A stretch of 64,000 nucleotides of DNA from Bifidobacterium xylocopae (GCF_003315615.1 NZ_PDCH01000009.1:19825-83824); one strand, 5' to 3'; shown: positions 1 to 9,665, counted from the stretch's first letter. The notes: generated by a model from the sequence alone, not told the origin. Translations and numbers: made by a program.

Positions 1-2
1 AA

Positions 3-1229
3 CTGGTGGGACGCATGATCGAGGCCGGAATCGTGGAGGAGACCGGCGACCTGCCGGGAGCCCTGCACCGGCGTTCCATCGGCTTGCGGCTCAGGACCGA
101 CGCCTATAAGGTCATCGGAGTCAAGTTCGCCCGCAGCCAGGTGCTCTGGGGTGTGTTCGACCTGGCGGGCGATCCGCTCAAGCAGGGCGAACTGCCACGC
201 GTGAGCGAGGGGAACATACCGGGTACCGTGCGGGCGGTCACAAGCCTGGTCGACACCGAGCTGGCGTCTGATCCGGCGATCGTGGCAGTCGCCATGGCCG
301 TTCCCGGCCCCTACCTGCGCGACGAGGGGCGAATCGCATTGGTCACCTCCATGCAGGGCTGGCGGGGAGTCAATTTCATCGACGAATTCAGCAGGGCTTT
401 CCCAGTGCCCACATTCATTGAACAGGATGCACGGGCGGGCGCCCTGGCCCAGAGCCTTTTCGCCCCCACCGAAACCGACGGCGGATCACCCACCAACCTG
501 GCCTACTATCTGGTCGGCGAAGGCGTTGGATTGGGGGTCATCGACGGCGGGCGGTTGATCAACGGCGAGCGCGGGGGCGCCACCGAGCTCGGACATGTAT
601 CGATCGACGCTGCCGGCCGCCGCTGCGAGTGCGGCAACCGGGGTTGTCTGGAACGCTACTGTTCCGCAGTCGCAATCCACAAAGCCATGGAGGAACCGCC
701 CTATAGGGGGCATTTCCCCGAAGCCGCCGGGCTGAGCCACGCCCAGGCCTGCCGTTTCCTCTTCCTCCAGGCGTCCCGTGGCGACGGAACGGCCCGCGAG
801 CTGGTGGAGCGAATCGCCTCATATGTTGGCTATGGCTGTGTATCAGTCGTCAACGCGTTCAACCCATCCCGGATTGTCATCGGTGACATCGTTGCTGCCG
901 CAGGCAGACCATTGCTCGACACGGTCCAGCGAATCGTCGCCGAACGCGCCCTCCCCGAACTCAGGGAGGGCACCCATATCGAATTGTCCCGCCTGCCCGC
1001 TGATGCCACCCTGCTGGGTGCCGCGGCAGTGGCTGTTGACCGCTTCCTCCACTCACCCACCTTCTTCGCCGAGCTCAAACGACGACGGCAGGGCGAGGGC
1101 ATGGGCCCCGAACCCGGAACCCATGCCGGACACAACCATCACGACCACCGGCCCGGATCCGATGCAAGCCACGAACAGCCGGCACCGCCCTCCATGAGAC
1201 TACATCCCTACAGGCAGGACCGACAGTGA
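3..1229 (+). CDS. ROK family transcriptional regulator/sugar kinase-like protein, 5' end missing
   Basis: The reading frame is open to the left edge (codon CTG at 3-5 is in frame), so the N-terminal helix-turn-helix is outside the window; about 408 residues are visible. The visible part starts at the end of a winged-helix domain (LVGRMIEAGIVEE) and continues into the actin-like ROK fold. The ROK zinc motif is clear: GHVSIDAAGRR followed by CECGNRGCLE. The glycine-rich phosphate region (GEGVGLGVIDGG) is also present. The C-terminus carries an unusual His-rich tail (HAGHNHHDH). The fructokinase gene follows in the same direction after about 100 bp, so regulation of sucrose or fructose use is likely, but this is inferred from position only. 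The first visible residues argue for a regulator rather than a free-standing kinase. Confidence 0.85.
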   Translation: MVGRMIEAGIVEETGDLPGALHRRSIGLRLRTDAYKVIGVKFARSQVLWGVFDLAGDPLKQGELPRVSEGNIPGTVRAVTSLVDTELASDPAIVAVAMAVPGPYLRDEGRIALVTSMQGWRGVNFIDEFSRAFPVPTFIEQDARAGALAQSLFAPTETDGGSPTNLAYYLVGEGVGLGVIDGGRLINGERGGATELGHVSIDAAGRRCECGNRGCLERYCSAVAIHKAMEEPPYRGHFPEAAGLSHAQACRFLFLQASRGDGTARELVERIASYVGYGCVSVVNAFNPSRIVIGDIVAAAGRPLLDTVQRIVAERALPELREGTHIELSRLPADATLLGAAAVAVDRFLHSPTFFAELKRRRQGEGMGPEPGTHAGHNHHDHRPGSDASHEQPAPPSMRLHPYRQDRQ

Positions 1230-1331
1230 TTTCAAAGATTGTGCAGTAATGAACAAACAGGCAAGGAAGCAGGAGCCAGCCCCTCAATCCGATGGGTGGG
1301 CACAGCACAGAAGAAAGAAAGGAAGCCCGCG

Positions 1332-2231
1332 ATGAAGCAGCCAATCGTACTGAGCCTGGGGGAGATCCTGTGGGACATGCTCCCCTCCGGCAAACGGGCC
1401 GGCGGAGCGCCGGTCAACTTCAGCTACCACGCCAGCAAGAACGGTGCCAAGGGCTATGCAATCAGCGCCGTAGGCCGCGACGATCTTGGCCGCGAGCTGG
1501 AGGACGCCGTGGCCAAGGCGGGCGTGGACGCCTTCCTGCAGCACAACCAGTGGCCCACCTCCACGGTAGAGGTCCGGCTGAATGACCAGGGCATCCCCGG
1601 CTATGTGTTCAAGGAGGATGTGGCCTGGGACCACATGGAGCTTACCGATGACCTGAAGGAACTGGCGGCCAAGTCCGACGCCGTCTGCTTCGGCACCCTG
1701 GGCATGCGCAGCCAGCAGTCACGCGGGACCTTCTGCGACCTGCTGAGGGCCACCCGGCCCGACGCCATGCGATTCTTTGACATCAACCTGCGCGGCACGT
1801 ACTACTCCAAGGACCTGATCGAGGAGCTGCTGGGCATGACGACCATGTTCAAGCTCAACGACGAGGAGCTGGTGGTCCTGCGCGACATGTTCCGCATCCC
1901 CGGCCAGTCCGACGCCGAGCTGTGCCAGTGGTTCTTCGACCGCTACGGTATGGACACCATCATCCTGACGGCCGGAAGCGACTACTCCACAATCTTCCTC
2001 AAGGACGGCTCCTCCTCCCGTCTGGGCACACCCCACATCCAGGTGGCCGACACAGTCGGCGCCGGTGACGCCTTCTCCGGCACGTTCGCCATCCACAGAC
2101 TGGAGGGCATGCCACTCGCCCAGGCGCACCGGGCCGCCGTCAACACCGCGGCCTTCGTCTGCACCCAGTCGGGCGCATGGCCCACCTATCCCGAGCATAT
2201 CCCGGACTACCTGGGCCAGCAGGGCGAGTGA
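1332..2231 (+). CDS. Fructokinase, PfkB family
   Basis: This 299-residue protein belongs to the PfkB/ribokinase family, cytoplasmic kinases that use ATP to phosphorylate a sugar, here most likely fructose to fructose-6-phosphate. Near the N-terminus is GEILWDMLPSG followed by the substrate-side GGAPVNFSYH. The C-terminal signature DTVGAGDAFSGTFA contains the catalytic Asp and the anion hole. The frame is open further upstream, but ATG 1332 is chosen because a good ribosome-binding site (AAAGGAAG) lies just before it and the protein then begins at the first beta strand. In bifidobacteria fructose-6-phosphate feeds the phosphoketolase shunt. Substrate is assigned by family resemblance and the neighbouring ROK regulator; another ketohexose cannot be excluded. 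Confidence 0.88.
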   Translation: MKQPIVLSLGEILWDMLPSGKRAGGAPVNFSYHASKNGAKGYAISAVGRDDLGRELEDAVAKAGVDAFLQHNQWPTSTVEVRLNDQGIPGYVFKEDVAWDHMELTDDLKELAAKSDAVCFGTLGMRSQQSRGTFCDLLRATRPDAMRFFDINLRGTYYSKDLIEELLGMTTMFKLNDEELVVLRDMFRIPGQSDAELCQWFFDRYGMDTIILTAGSDYSTIFLKDGSSSRLGTPHIQVADTVGAGDAFSGTFAIHRLEGMPLAQAHRAAVNTAAFVCTQSGAWPTYPEHIPDYLGQQGE

Positions 2232-2283
2232 CCCGGACAGACCCCACCTCCCCCGCCAGGTAAGCCAACCAACCAGGCGGTCA

Positions 2284-2294
2284 GGGGGGGGGGG
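2284..2294. repeat. G11 homopolymer in convergent intergenic region
   Basis: Eleven consecutive G bases lie between the convergent fructokinase and xylR-like genes. It is one of five such intergenic tracts in the window. The length of such runs is error-prone in sequencing. Confidence 0.9.
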
Positions 2295-2333
2295 CAGTGG
2301 GGACGTCCCGCCGGGAGCGGACGAGCCCAGGAG

Positions 2334-3590
2334 TCAGCCCGCATCCTCGAAATACGCCAGCGGATCGTCGATGAAACGGCGCAATCCCATTTCGGCGGCC
2401 CCCTTGAGCGCGGGTCTGCGGTCCACGGCAGGCATCAGGACACGGGGCTCTATCCTTCCCCTGGCCAGCACCTGGGCGGCGAGCCGGCCCTGTAGCCGCT
2501 GGGCCAGGTCTCCGCCGAAGTTGGCCCAGAAACCACCCAGCATCACCGTATCCACATCCGAATAGTTGATGACCGATGTCATGACCGAGACCAAGGCGTC
2601 CAAGGCTCGGTCGATCGCATCGGCCGCTTTCGCGTCCCCCTCCTGCCAGCGCCGGTAGAGTTCGGCCGCCGCACGCGGGCTGACCGCCTCGTCGCCCGAG
2701 GCGATGCCCGCAGCCTCCACCAGGGCCCGCCGTCCCGCGTAAGTCTCCAGACAGCCACGCCGGCCACAGCGGCAGGTGGGCCCGTTCAGATCCACCGACA
2801 CATGACCGAGCTCGCCGGCGAAGCCATGGTCACCTGGCTCGACGGCCCCCTTGCGCACCACAGCGCCACCGATGCCGATGTCGGTCGAGATGTAGATGAA
2901 AGAGTCGGTAGGCGTCAACGGCCGGGCAGCGGCGTCGTTTCCGGACCGGCCGCCTGACCGCTGGGTGGCATAACCCGGTATCTGGGCCAGCGCAGCCATC
3001 TTGGCCTCGTTGCCGGCCACCGGGTCCAGCCGGTCCACGAGTTCAAACCCACTCAGGTCGAGCCGCTCCCATCCCAGGTTTCGGGCCATGAGCAGGAGGC
3101 GATCATCGGTCACCAGACCAGGCAGGGCCAGGCCCGACCCCACGGTCCGGTAGCCGTGCTTCTCCAGTTTGTCCTCCACCGGCCGGGTTATCCGATCGAG
3201 CTTGGCGAAGATGTCCTGAGGGTCAGCCCGGCGCATGTCATCATCCACCCAGGAGGTCTCGACGATCCTGCCCGACAGATCGAGGGCCATGCAACCATAG
3301 CCGTCCGTGTTCACCTGCAGTCCGATGCCCGCCCAGCGGCCCGGGGCGATGGCCAACGGCCTGCTCGGCCGCCCGTAGGCCGGCTGGGAGGAGTCCGGTT
3401 CGAGCTCCCGGACCACACCCTGGTCCAAGAGCATCCCGCCAAGCAGGGACAGGGTGGCCTTGGTCAATCCGGTGGCTTTGGCCAGGTCTGCCCGGCTCAT
3501 GGGCCGGGGTGCGCGCAGAATGGTGCCGATAATGACGGAGAGGTTGTGATCGCGCAAATCCTCCTGGTTGATGCTGCGCAGAGATACCAT
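2334..3590 (-). CDS. xylR: ROK family transcriptional repressor, probable XylR
   Basis: The 418-residue protein has an N-terminal winged helix-turn-helix (SRADLAKATGLTKATLSLL, residues about 28-46) followed by a ROK sugar-binding/kinase-like domain with the zinc motif CRCGRRGCLE preceded by GHVSVDL. This architecture is that of XylR/NagC repressors. Start 3590 is preferred over the longer frame because AGGAAGGG sits about 10 bases upstream and the protein then begins MVSLRSINQEDLR, typical of the family. It is divergent from xylB, with an AT-rich palindrome between them. A related site overlaps the -35 box of xylA, which supports a xylose-responsive repressor. The effector is inferred, not shown. 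Confidence 0.85.
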   Translation of the reverse strand: MVSLRSINQEDLRDHNLSVIIGTILRAPRPMSRADLAKATGLTKATLSLLGGMLLDQGVVRELEPDSSQPAYGRPSRPLAIAPGRWAGIGLQVNTDGYGCMALDLSGRIVETSWVDDDMRRADPQDIFAKLDRITRPVEDKLEKHGYRTVGSGLALPGLVTDDRLLLMARNLGWERLDLSGFELVDRLDPVAGNEAKMAALAQIPGYATQRSGGRSGNDAAARPLTPTDSFIYISTDIGIGGAVVRKGAVEPGDHGFAGELGHVSVDLNGPTCRCGRRGCLETYAGRRALVEAAGIASGDEAVSPRAAAELYRRWQEGDAKAADAIDRALDALVSVMTSVINYSDVDTVMLGGFWANFGGDLAQRLQGRLAAQVLARGRIEPRVLMPAVDRRPALKGAAEMGLRRFIDDPLAYFEDAG

Positions 3591-3704
3591 GCTTGCGTTC
3601 TTCCCTTCCTGGCGCAGGCCCACACCCGCCCCAACCCAATGGTCTCACACCATCCTCTCCTGACCGCCGATTCTGCTGCGCGGCGCAGGCCTGCAGGCCC
3701 AGTA

Positions 3705-3722
3705 TTTAATTCACTCATTAAA
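3705..3722. promoter_or_regulatory. Candidate XylR operator upstream of xylB
   Basis: TTTAAT-6 nt-ATTAAA is a perfect inverted repeat in an otherwise GC-rich stretch between the divergent xylR and xylB genes. A closely similar 18-bp site (TTTTGT-6 nt-ATTAAA) occurs in front of xylA. A weak -10 (TATCCT, 3727-3732) lies just downstream toward xylB. Confidence 0.6.
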
Positions 3723-3797
3723 CAATTATCCTGGGCAGGGAATACACTGGTCGCCACGGGGCATGGACCCCACTGTTCGAGCGGCGAGGAGGCGGCC

Positions 3798-5306
3798 ATG
3801 GGGCGAATACTGGTGGCCGGTGTGGATACATCAACCCAATCATGCAAGGTGAGGGTGACCGACGCAGTGACCGGCGAGCAGGTGCGTTTCGGCCAGGCCA
3901 TGCATCCCACCGGCACCGAAGTGGACCCGGAGGCATGGTGGATCGCCTTCCGCAAGGCGGCGGCACAGGCCGGAGGCTTGGATGACGTAGCCGCCATCGC
4001 CGTGGGTGGCCAGCAGCACGGCATGGTGACTTTGGATGAGACCGGCCATGTGGTTCGTGACGCCCTCCTGTGGAACGACACCCGTTCGGCCCCACAGGCG
4101 CGAGACCTGATCAGGCGGCTGGGGCAGGCGCAAACCAACCCGGCCGAGTCCAACCGGGACAGCGATCCCTGCATGCTTGGCCGTCGACGCTGGGTCAAGG
4201 CGGTCGGATCCTCCCCCGTCGCCTCCCTGACCATCACCAAACTGGCTTGGCTGGCCCAGGAGGAACCCGATCATACGCGCCGTATCGCGGCGGTCTGCCT
4301 ACCCCACGACTGGCTGACCTGGCGGATTGCGGGACACGGACCAGCGCAGGCGGAACCACCGGCCGACATAGGCCTTGATGCCCTGTTCACCGACCGGTCA
4401 GACGCCTCGGGCACCGGATACTTCGACCCCGCCAACGACAGCTACCGTCGCGACCTCCTGGCACTCGCCCTGCCGGCCGACCTGGCGGAGCAGGTCATTC
4501 TCCCCCGAGTCCTCGGCCCGCATGAAGCCGGAGGCAGGGCCGACCCCTCGATCGCCGGCAAGAATGTCGCCGGCGGTTGTGTCATCGCCCCCGGAGGTGG
4601 AGACAACGCCATGACCGCCCTGGGCCTCTCCATGGACGTAGGCGACGTCTCCCTTTCCCTGGGCACCTCCGGCGTGGCTGCGGCCGTATCCCCCGCCCCG
4701 GTCTACGATATGTCCGCGGCGGTGACTGGATTCGCCGATGCGACCGGCCATTGGCTTCCCCTGGCCTGCACCATCAACGCCTCCCGCATCCTTGACGCCG
4801 GCAGAGCCGCCCTGGGCGTGGACTACGACGGTCTGGCCGAGCTGGCCGACCAGGCCGAGCCCGGTGCCGGCGGCATCAGCCTGATTCCCTATTTCGACGG
4901 CGAGCGCACCCCCGACCGCCCAGACGCCCGGGCCCGCTTGGAGGGTCTGACCCTGGCCAACACCCGGCAGGAGAACCTGGCACGGGCGTTCGTGGAGGGC
5001 CTGCTGTGTTCCCAGCGCGACTGCCTGGAGCTCCTGAAACACCTGGGCGCACGCGTGGACAGGATCCTCCTGGTCGGCGGCGGCGCCCGCTCGACAGCCG
5101 TGCGTGCCTACGCCCCGGCCATTTGGGGCATGGACGTACTGCTGCCACGAATAGACCAATACGTGGCCATCGGCGCCGCCCGCCAGGCCGCCTGGACCCT
5201 GGCCGACACCCCCGAACCCCCGGCCTGGCCGGTGCAGATCGAAGCAACCCTAACCGCCTCCCCCACCCCAGCCGTCTACGCCCAATACGCCCGCTGGCGC
5301 GGCTGA
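3798..5306 (+). CDS. xylB: Xylulokinase
   Basis: This 502-residue FGGY-family kinase phosphorylates D-xylulose to xylulose-5-phosphate, the entry point of xylose into the bifid shunt. The N-terminal phosphate-binding stretch is VAGVDTSTQSCKV. The substrate region VGGQQHGMV and the ATP-side motifs PGGGDNAMTALG, SLGTSGVAA and LLVGGGARS are all visible. The ORF is open far upstream, but ATG 3798 is chosen because GAGGAGG lies 5-6 bases before it and it matches the family N-terminus. About 18 extra residues (around QTNPAESNRDSDP) sit between the substrate lobe elements. The gene is divergent from xylR and convergent with xylA. Confidence 0.95.
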   Translation: MGRILVAGVDTSTQSCKVRVTDAVTGEQVRFGQAMHPTGTEVDPEAWWIAFRKAAAQAGGLDDVAAIAVGGQQHGMVTLDETGHVVRDALLWNDTRSAPQARDLIRRLGQAQTNPAESNRDSDPCMLGRRRWVKAVGSSPVASLTITKLAWLAQEEPDHTRRIAAVCLPHDWLTWRIAGHGPAQAEPPADIGLDALFTDRSDASGTGYFDPANDSYRRDLLALALPADLAEQVILPRVLGPHEAGGRADPSIAGKNVAGGCVIAPGGGDNAMTALGLSMDVGDVSLSLGTSGVAAAVSPAPVYDMSAAVTGFADATGHWLPLACTINASRILDAGRAALGVDYDGLAELADQAEPGAGGISLIPYFDGERTPDRPDARARLEGLTLANTRQENLARAFVEGLLCSQRDCLELLKHLGARVDRILLVGGGARSTAVRAYAPAIWGMDVLLPRIDQYVAIGAARQAAWTLADTPEPPAWPVQIEATLTASPTPAVYAQYARWRG

Positions 5307-5317
5307 GCAAATGCGCA

Positions 5318-5354
5318 AAGCCCCCCGGCAACGGGCTTGCCGCCGAGGGGGCTT
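5318..5354. terminator. Bidirectional terminator between xylB and xylA
   Basis: AAGCCCCC (5318-5325) pairs perfectly with GGGGGCTT (5347-5354), with an inner CGGC/GCCG stem. It lies between the convergent ends of xylB and xylA, so it can serve both. Confidence 0.8.
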
Positions 5355-5434
5355 CAAACACCTGATGACAGCTGAAGGAACCCCGGCGGACAGAGAGGCA
5401 AGAACGCGGCCGTCCACCGGGAAAGGGCCTGGTG

Positions 5435-6781
5435 TCAGGCCTCGGCAAGCGCCTCGATCATGTAGTTGCTGATTGTCGCCTTGACCGACTCCAGGTGATC
5501 GGACTTGCAGGCGGCGACCAGCTCGGACTGGGGCTTGTCAATCGCGTAGTCCTCCAGGGAGGCCAGGGAGGCGGAGCCGTCCTCGACGGACGTGCCGATG
5601 CCGGAATCGAAGGAGGAGTAACGCGCGGCCTGGAGGTTCTCGATGTACTTGTCCTCGTGCATCTTGGCGGCGACAAGGAGGCCGGCGGCGAAAGCGTCCA
5701 TGCCGACCACGTGCGTGCGGAACAGATCCTCCGGCGTGAAGGAGGTGCGGCGGGGCTTGGCGTCGAAGTTCAACCCGCCGTGGGGGCCGATGCCGCCAGC
5801 GGCGATGACCTCCCACATCACCGACGTGGTCTCGTATAGGTCGGAGGGGAACTCGTCCATGTCCCAGCCGATCAGTTTGTCGCCCTGGTTGGCGTCCAGG
5901 GAGCCCAGGAAGCCGGCCTCGCGGGCCACGCGAATCTCGTGCTGGTAGGTGTGCATGGCCAGGTTCGCGTGGTTGCCCTCCAGGTTGAGCTTGAAGTCCT
6001 TATCCAGGTCGTAGGTGCGCAGGAAGTTGATCGTGGTCGCCGCGTCGTAGTCGTACTGGTGGAGGGTGGGCTCCTTGGGCTTGGGTTCGATCAGGAACTG
6101 CGCGTCCATGCCGATCTCGCGCGCGTAGTCCACGCACATGCGGAAGAGGGAGGCGATGTGGTCCTGCTCGCGCTTCATCTGCGTGTTCCACAGGCTCTCA
6201 TAGCCTTCACGGCCACCCCAGAAGACATAGTTCTCAGCACCAAGACGCTTGCCGATCTCCAGGCTGTGCTTGAGCTGACCGGCCGAGTAGGCGTAGATGT
6301 CGGCGAACGGCGAGGTGCCGGCACCCGCCTCGAACCGGCGGTTGGTGAACAGGGAGGACGTGTTCCACAGGAGCTTGACCCCGGAGCCCTTCATGTTCGC
6401 TTCGATCTTGTCGACCACCTTGTCCAGGTTGGCATTGCTCTCGCGCAGGGTGTCCCCTTCAGGCGCCAGGTCGCGGTCATGGAAGCAGAAGAACTCCACG
6501 CCCAGCTTGTCGAAGAGCTCGAAGGCGTAATCAACCTTGGCCAGCGCCTGGTCCATGGGGTCGCTGTACTTGTAGTAGGGCCGCTGGGCGGTGGGATCGC
6601 CGAAGGGGTCGACGAGCCCCTGGTTGAAGGTGTGCCACCAGGCCACAGCGAAGCGCAGCCAGTCCTTCATGGGCTTGCCGGCCACCACCTTGTCCTTGTC
6701 GTAGTAGCGGAAGCCCAGGCCTTCCTGGATGCCGGCCGAACGGCCCACATATTCGATCTTGTCAATGTCCCATAGCCCCAT
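5435..6781 (-). CDS. xylA: Xylose isomerase
   Basis: The 448-residue enzyme converts D-xylose to D-xylulose. It has the class II xylose isomerase pattern: the catalytic His in [12 protein letters not shown], the active-site stretch [12 protein letters not shown], the metal-binding [16 protein letters not shown], the [10 protein letters not shown] stretch, and GSLDANQGD. The start at 6781 is set by a strong ribosome-binding site, AAAGGAG, with ATG following CATCCCC. The longer frame to 6859 would run through the promoter. It has its own promoter with an operator-like site, and lies convergent to xylB with a shared terminator. With xylB it forms a complete isomerase pathway. Confidence 0.97.
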   Translation of the reverse strand: MGLWDIDKIEYVGRSAGIQEGLGFRYYDKDKVVAGKPMKDWLRFAVAWWHTFNQGLVDPFGDPTAQRPYYKYSDPMDQALAKVDYAFELFDKLGVEFFCFHDRDLAPEGDTLRESNANLDKVVDKIEANMKGSGVKLLWNTSSLFTNRRFEAGAGTSPFADIYAYSAGQLKHSLEIGKRLGAENYVFWGGREGYESLWNTQMKREQDHIASLFRMCVDYAREIGMDAQFLIEPKPKEPTLHQYDYDAATTINFLRTYDLDKDFKLNLEGNHANLAMHTYQHEIRVAREAGFLGSLDANQGDKLIGWDMDEFPSDLYETTSVMWEVIAAGGIGPHGGLNFDAKPRRTSFTPEDLFRTHVVGMDAFAAGLLVAAKMHEDKYIENLQAARYSSFDSGIGTSVEDGSASLASLEDYAIDKPQSELVAACKSDHLESVKATISNYMIEALAEA

Positions 6782-6857
6782 GGGGATGCTCCTTTGCGAT
6801 GAAATAATATATGTGATGCCTTGCAACGGGAACGCCTTCGGCGCCTCCGACAGCCCC

Positions 6858-6896
6858 ATGATAAGACGATTGAACCTATTTTGTCAATTCATTAAA
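6858..6896 (-). promoter_or_regulatory. xylA promoter with overlapping candidate XylR operator
   Basis: Reading leftward, -35 TTGACA (6887-6882) and -10 TATCAT (6863-6858) are separated by 18 bp. The 18-bp operator-like site TTTTGT-CAATTC-ATTAAA (6879-6896 on the + strand) overlaps the -35, and it resembles the perfect palindrome in front of xylB. The arrangement suits repression by a bound regulator. Confidence 0.65.
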
Positions 6897-6956
6897 TTAT
6901 ATATGGTGCACCTCGCCGTCTGTGAGACCGACTGGCTCGCAGCGCCCCGCTCCCGC

Positions 6957-7727
6957 TTACCCTAACGCAAGCGCGGCAGCCAAAGCGGCGACTGCTGCCC
7001 TGACCTGTCCAGGATCGGTTCGTTCGACTTGGGCTTCGTCACCACCCCCGCCCGGACCGCCGGAAGAGGCGACCATGCGGCGGGCGGACATATGCACGGC
7101 GTCGACCCCGGCGGCCACGGCATCCTTGATGCCGGCCGGCTTGAGGCCTCCACCGGCCATGATCTGGATGCGGCCGGCGGCCTGCCGGGTGAGTGCGTCC
7201 AGCTGGTCCAGACCCCGGGGCACGGCGGAGGCGCCGCCGGAGGTAAGCACCCGGTCATAACCCAGGTCGATCAGTGTCTCCAGAGCGGCCGACCGGTCCC
7301 CCACCACGTCGAAGGCCCGGTGGCAGGTCAAGTCCACCCGCCGGCCCTCCGCGCTCGACTCGGTCCGTACCAGCTGGGCCATACGAGCCATGAAGCCCTC
7401 ATCCAGTCCGCCCTGGCGGTCCAGGCCGCCGGTCACGATGCCGGCGGCACCGGCGCGGATGGCCAGGCGAGCGTCCTCCAGCTGCAGAACGCGCTCCTCC
7501 TCGTTGTAGATGAAATCGCCGCCCCGGGGCCGCACCAGCACCTGCACCCCCAGAGGCAGCCCGGCCCCGGCGCACTGCTTCACCAGGCCCAGGCTGGGAG
7601 TCAGTCCGCCGGTGGCGCCCAGGGCCACGCATAGCTCCACCCGGTCGGCGCCGGCCTGCCGGGCGATCGCCGCCCCTGCCAGGTCCTGCACCGCTATCTC
7701 CAACCGCACCCCGCCGCGCACCGCCAT
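6957..7727 (-). CDS. cutC: CutC family protein (copper homeostasis)
   Basis: The 256-residue cytoplasmic TIM-barrel protein matches the CutC family: RLEIAVQDLAGAAIARQAGADRVELC at the N-terminal end (given here only as RLEIAVQDLAG and GADRVELC), PLGVQVLVRPRGGDF, DLTCHRAFD, and RVLTSGGAS. CutC was linked to copper tolerance in E. coli, but its biochemical role is uncertain. The gene lies 175 bp upstream of the xylA promoter region on the same strand, with no sign of functional coupling. Its length is normal for the family. Confidence 0.9.
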   Translation of the reverse strand: MAVRGGVRLEIAVQDLAGAAIARQAGADRVELCVALGATGGLTPSLGLVKQCAGAGLPLGVQVLVRPRGGDFIYNEEERVLQLEDARLAIRAGAAGIVTGGLDRQGGLDEGFMARMAQLVRTESSAEGRRVDLTCHRAFDVVGDRSAALETLIDLGYDRVLTSGGASAVPRGLDQLDALTRQAAGRIQIMAGGGLKPAGIKDAVAAGVDAVHMSARRMVASSGGPGGGGDEAQVERTDPGQVRAAVAALAAALALG

Positions 7728-7888
7728 GTCAGTCTCCCCTCACCCGGGCCGTTCTGATCATCACCAGCCTAGCGCCGTCCGTCACGGATACGCGACACAG
7801 CCACCAACCGGCATCGGACAGCAGAAAGCCCCGGCGGCGCAGGAAACGTTCCCCTTGCGCCGGTGGGATTGCATCGGTGAGTCGCTGT

Positions 7889-9361
7889 TTACCAGATGCC
7901 GATTACCTTCCACCAGCCCATGCCGATGGTCAGGAAGATGGCGATGGTGACCAGGCCGCAGATCAGGCCGATGCGCAGGAACTCGGAGGTCTTGACATAG
8001 CCGGCGCCGTAGATCAGGGCGGCGGGCCCGGAGGCGTAGTGGGTCATGGCGCCGATCAGCCCCGAGGCCACGCCCAGCATCAGGGCGGCTGCCGTGGCGG
8101 GCACGCCGGCGGCGACCGCCACGCCTAGGAAGAGCGTGTAGATGGCGGCCACCTGGGCCAGCTCAGAGGCGAACATGTAATGGATGAAGAAGTAGAAGAC
8201 GGTCAGGATGGCCAGGACCAGCATCCAGGGCATGCCGTGGACCAGGTTGGCGATCAGCTTGCCGGCCCAACCGGTCACACCCAGGTCGTTCAGGGGCTGC
8301 GCCATGCCCACCAGGACGCCGAAGAAGATCAGCGTGGACCAGGCGGACTTGTTGGATGCCATGTCGTTCCAGGTGATGATCTTGGTGCATAGGAGCACGG
8401 AGACGCCGAGGAAGGCGACCACGGTGGCCTCCACATGGAAGATCGAGCCGGTGGCCCATAGGATCAGCATGACGATGAAGGTGACCAGCATGATCCACTC
8501 ATGCATGCCAAGAGGCCCCATCTCCCTGAGTTCGGCCTTGGCATCGGCCTGGGCCCGAGGCACATGCTTGACCGTGGGCGGGAAGAGCCTGTAGATCAGG
8601 GCGGGGATGACAACCAGGCAGATCAGGCCGGGCACGATGCAGGCCAGGGCCCACATGCCCCAGTTGATGGAGACGCCCGACTTCTGCGCCAGCTGGAAGA
8701 CCACCGGTCCGGCCGCCATGGCCGTGGCGAACATGGCCGATGTAATGGCGTTGACATTATTGGCGGTCAGGGCCAGGAAGGCGCCGATGCGCTTGCGGGA
8801 CTCATCCGACTTGGGGGTGGATTCCTGCACGTCCGAGACCGAGGTGATGATCGGGAAGAGGATGCCGCCCAGACGCGCGGTGTTCGAGGGCGTGGCCGGG
8901 GAGAGCACCAGGTCCGCCGCCGCCAGACCGTAGGAGATACCCAGACTGGACTTGCCCAATAGGGAGAGGAAGATCAACGCGATCCGCCGCCCAAGGCCGG
9001 TGGAGACGAAGCCCTGGGCGATGAAGAAAGCCGCGACGATCAGCCAGATCGAAGGTGAACCCAGACCCGCGAAGGCCGCCTTCTTGACATTCAGCGCACC
9101 GGTGAACATACCTACGGTCATGCCGATGATGGCCACCGACGAAGTGGGCAGGGGCTGCAGAATGAGGCCCAAAATGGTGCCGACAAAGACGCCGAGCATG
9201 CGCATGGCCTGAGACGTCAGACCATCGGGCGGGGGAATCACGAAGATGACCAGGCCCGCCCCCACGCACACCAGCGAGCGCACCAGCTGGCCGGTGTTGA
9301 ACGCGGCTTTGTCCACCGCCTGTCCCTGGGCGGAGCCCGGTTGCTTGTCCGTACTCGACAT
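7889..9361 (-). CDS. DASS family (SLC13-like) dicarboxylate transporter, candidate malate permease
   Basis: A 490-residue membrane protein with about 12 hydrophobic segments. It matches the divalent anion:sodium symporter family (CitT/SodiT-like): LQPLPTSSVAIIGM, the SPSIWLIVAAFFIAQGF stretch, SPATPSNTARLGGILFP in the first SNT-type motif, and a second such region (LTANNVNAITSAMF). Substrates in the family are citrate, succinate, malate, 2-oxoglutarate and tartrate. The gene is divergent from a malolactic/malic enzyme, which points to malate, though this is inference. ATG 9361 is preceded by GAAGGAG. It is not a MleP of the usual AEC type, so if this is a malate importer it is a non-orthologous replacement. 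Confidence 0.88.
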   Translation of the reverse strand: MSSTDKQPGSAQGQAVDKAAFNTGQLVRSLVCVGAGLVIFVIPPPDGLTSQAMRMLGVFVGTILGLILQPLPTSSVAIIGMTVGMFTGALNVKKAAFAGLGSPSIWLIVAAFFIAQGFVSTGLGRRIALIFLSLLGKSSLGISYGLAAADLVLSPATPSNTARLGGILFPIITSVSDVQESTPKSDESRKRIGAFLALTANNVNAITSAMFATAMAAGPVVFQLAQKSGVSINWGMWALACIVPGLICLVVIPALIYRLFPPTVKHVPRAQADAKAELREMGPLGMHEWIMLVTFIVMLILWATGSIFHVEATVVAFLGVSVLLCTKIITWNDMASNKSAWSTLIFFGVLVGMAQPLNDLGVTGWAGKLIANLVHGMPWMLVLAILTVFYFFIHYMFASELAQVAAIYTLFLGVAVAAGVPATAAALMLGVASGLIGAMTHYASGPAALIYGAGYVKTSEFLRIGLICGLVTIAIFLTIGMGWWKVIGIW

Positions 9362-9665
9362 GGGAGTGCTCCTTCACATTCACGCGTGTCACATTCCGTT
9401 GTTCGTCACCGGCGGCTCGTCGTCGAGCCCCGCCGTGCGAAGTCCTCCCAAACTAGCGCCGATTCGGTACGGCCCGCAAATTAGGCAATCCAATAAGTCA
9501 CTCCCCCAGGCGGACACCGGGGCGAGGCCGAAAAAGCCTGTATCCGCAAGGTTCGGACCATATTCGCCGGACGCATTTGCGCCGCACGGCGAGCGTTTCT
9601 AGGCTGGGCCCTACCAGCGAGTCGCGCGACGGGGCGCGGCCGCATACAGCAAAGGTGAGTGAACG
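9362..9665. other. Divergent intergenic region, malate locus
   Basis: This 304-bp gap holds the start regions of the transporter and the malolactic/malic enzyme. The ribosome-binding sites are clear (GAAGGAG on the minus strand, AAAGGTGA at about 9650 on the plus strand). No convincing -35/-10 pair could be chosen by eye. A relatively AT-rich patch (about 9470-9500) is the likeliest site for the LysR regulator. Confidence 0.4.

Noticed and set aside
3156..3797. Upstream extension of xylB
   Set aside because: It would overlap xylR and the operator. ATG 3798 has a strong ribosome-binding site and the family N-terminus.
5939..6775. 278-codon open frame on the + strand
   Set aside because: Antisense to xylA, without start signals.
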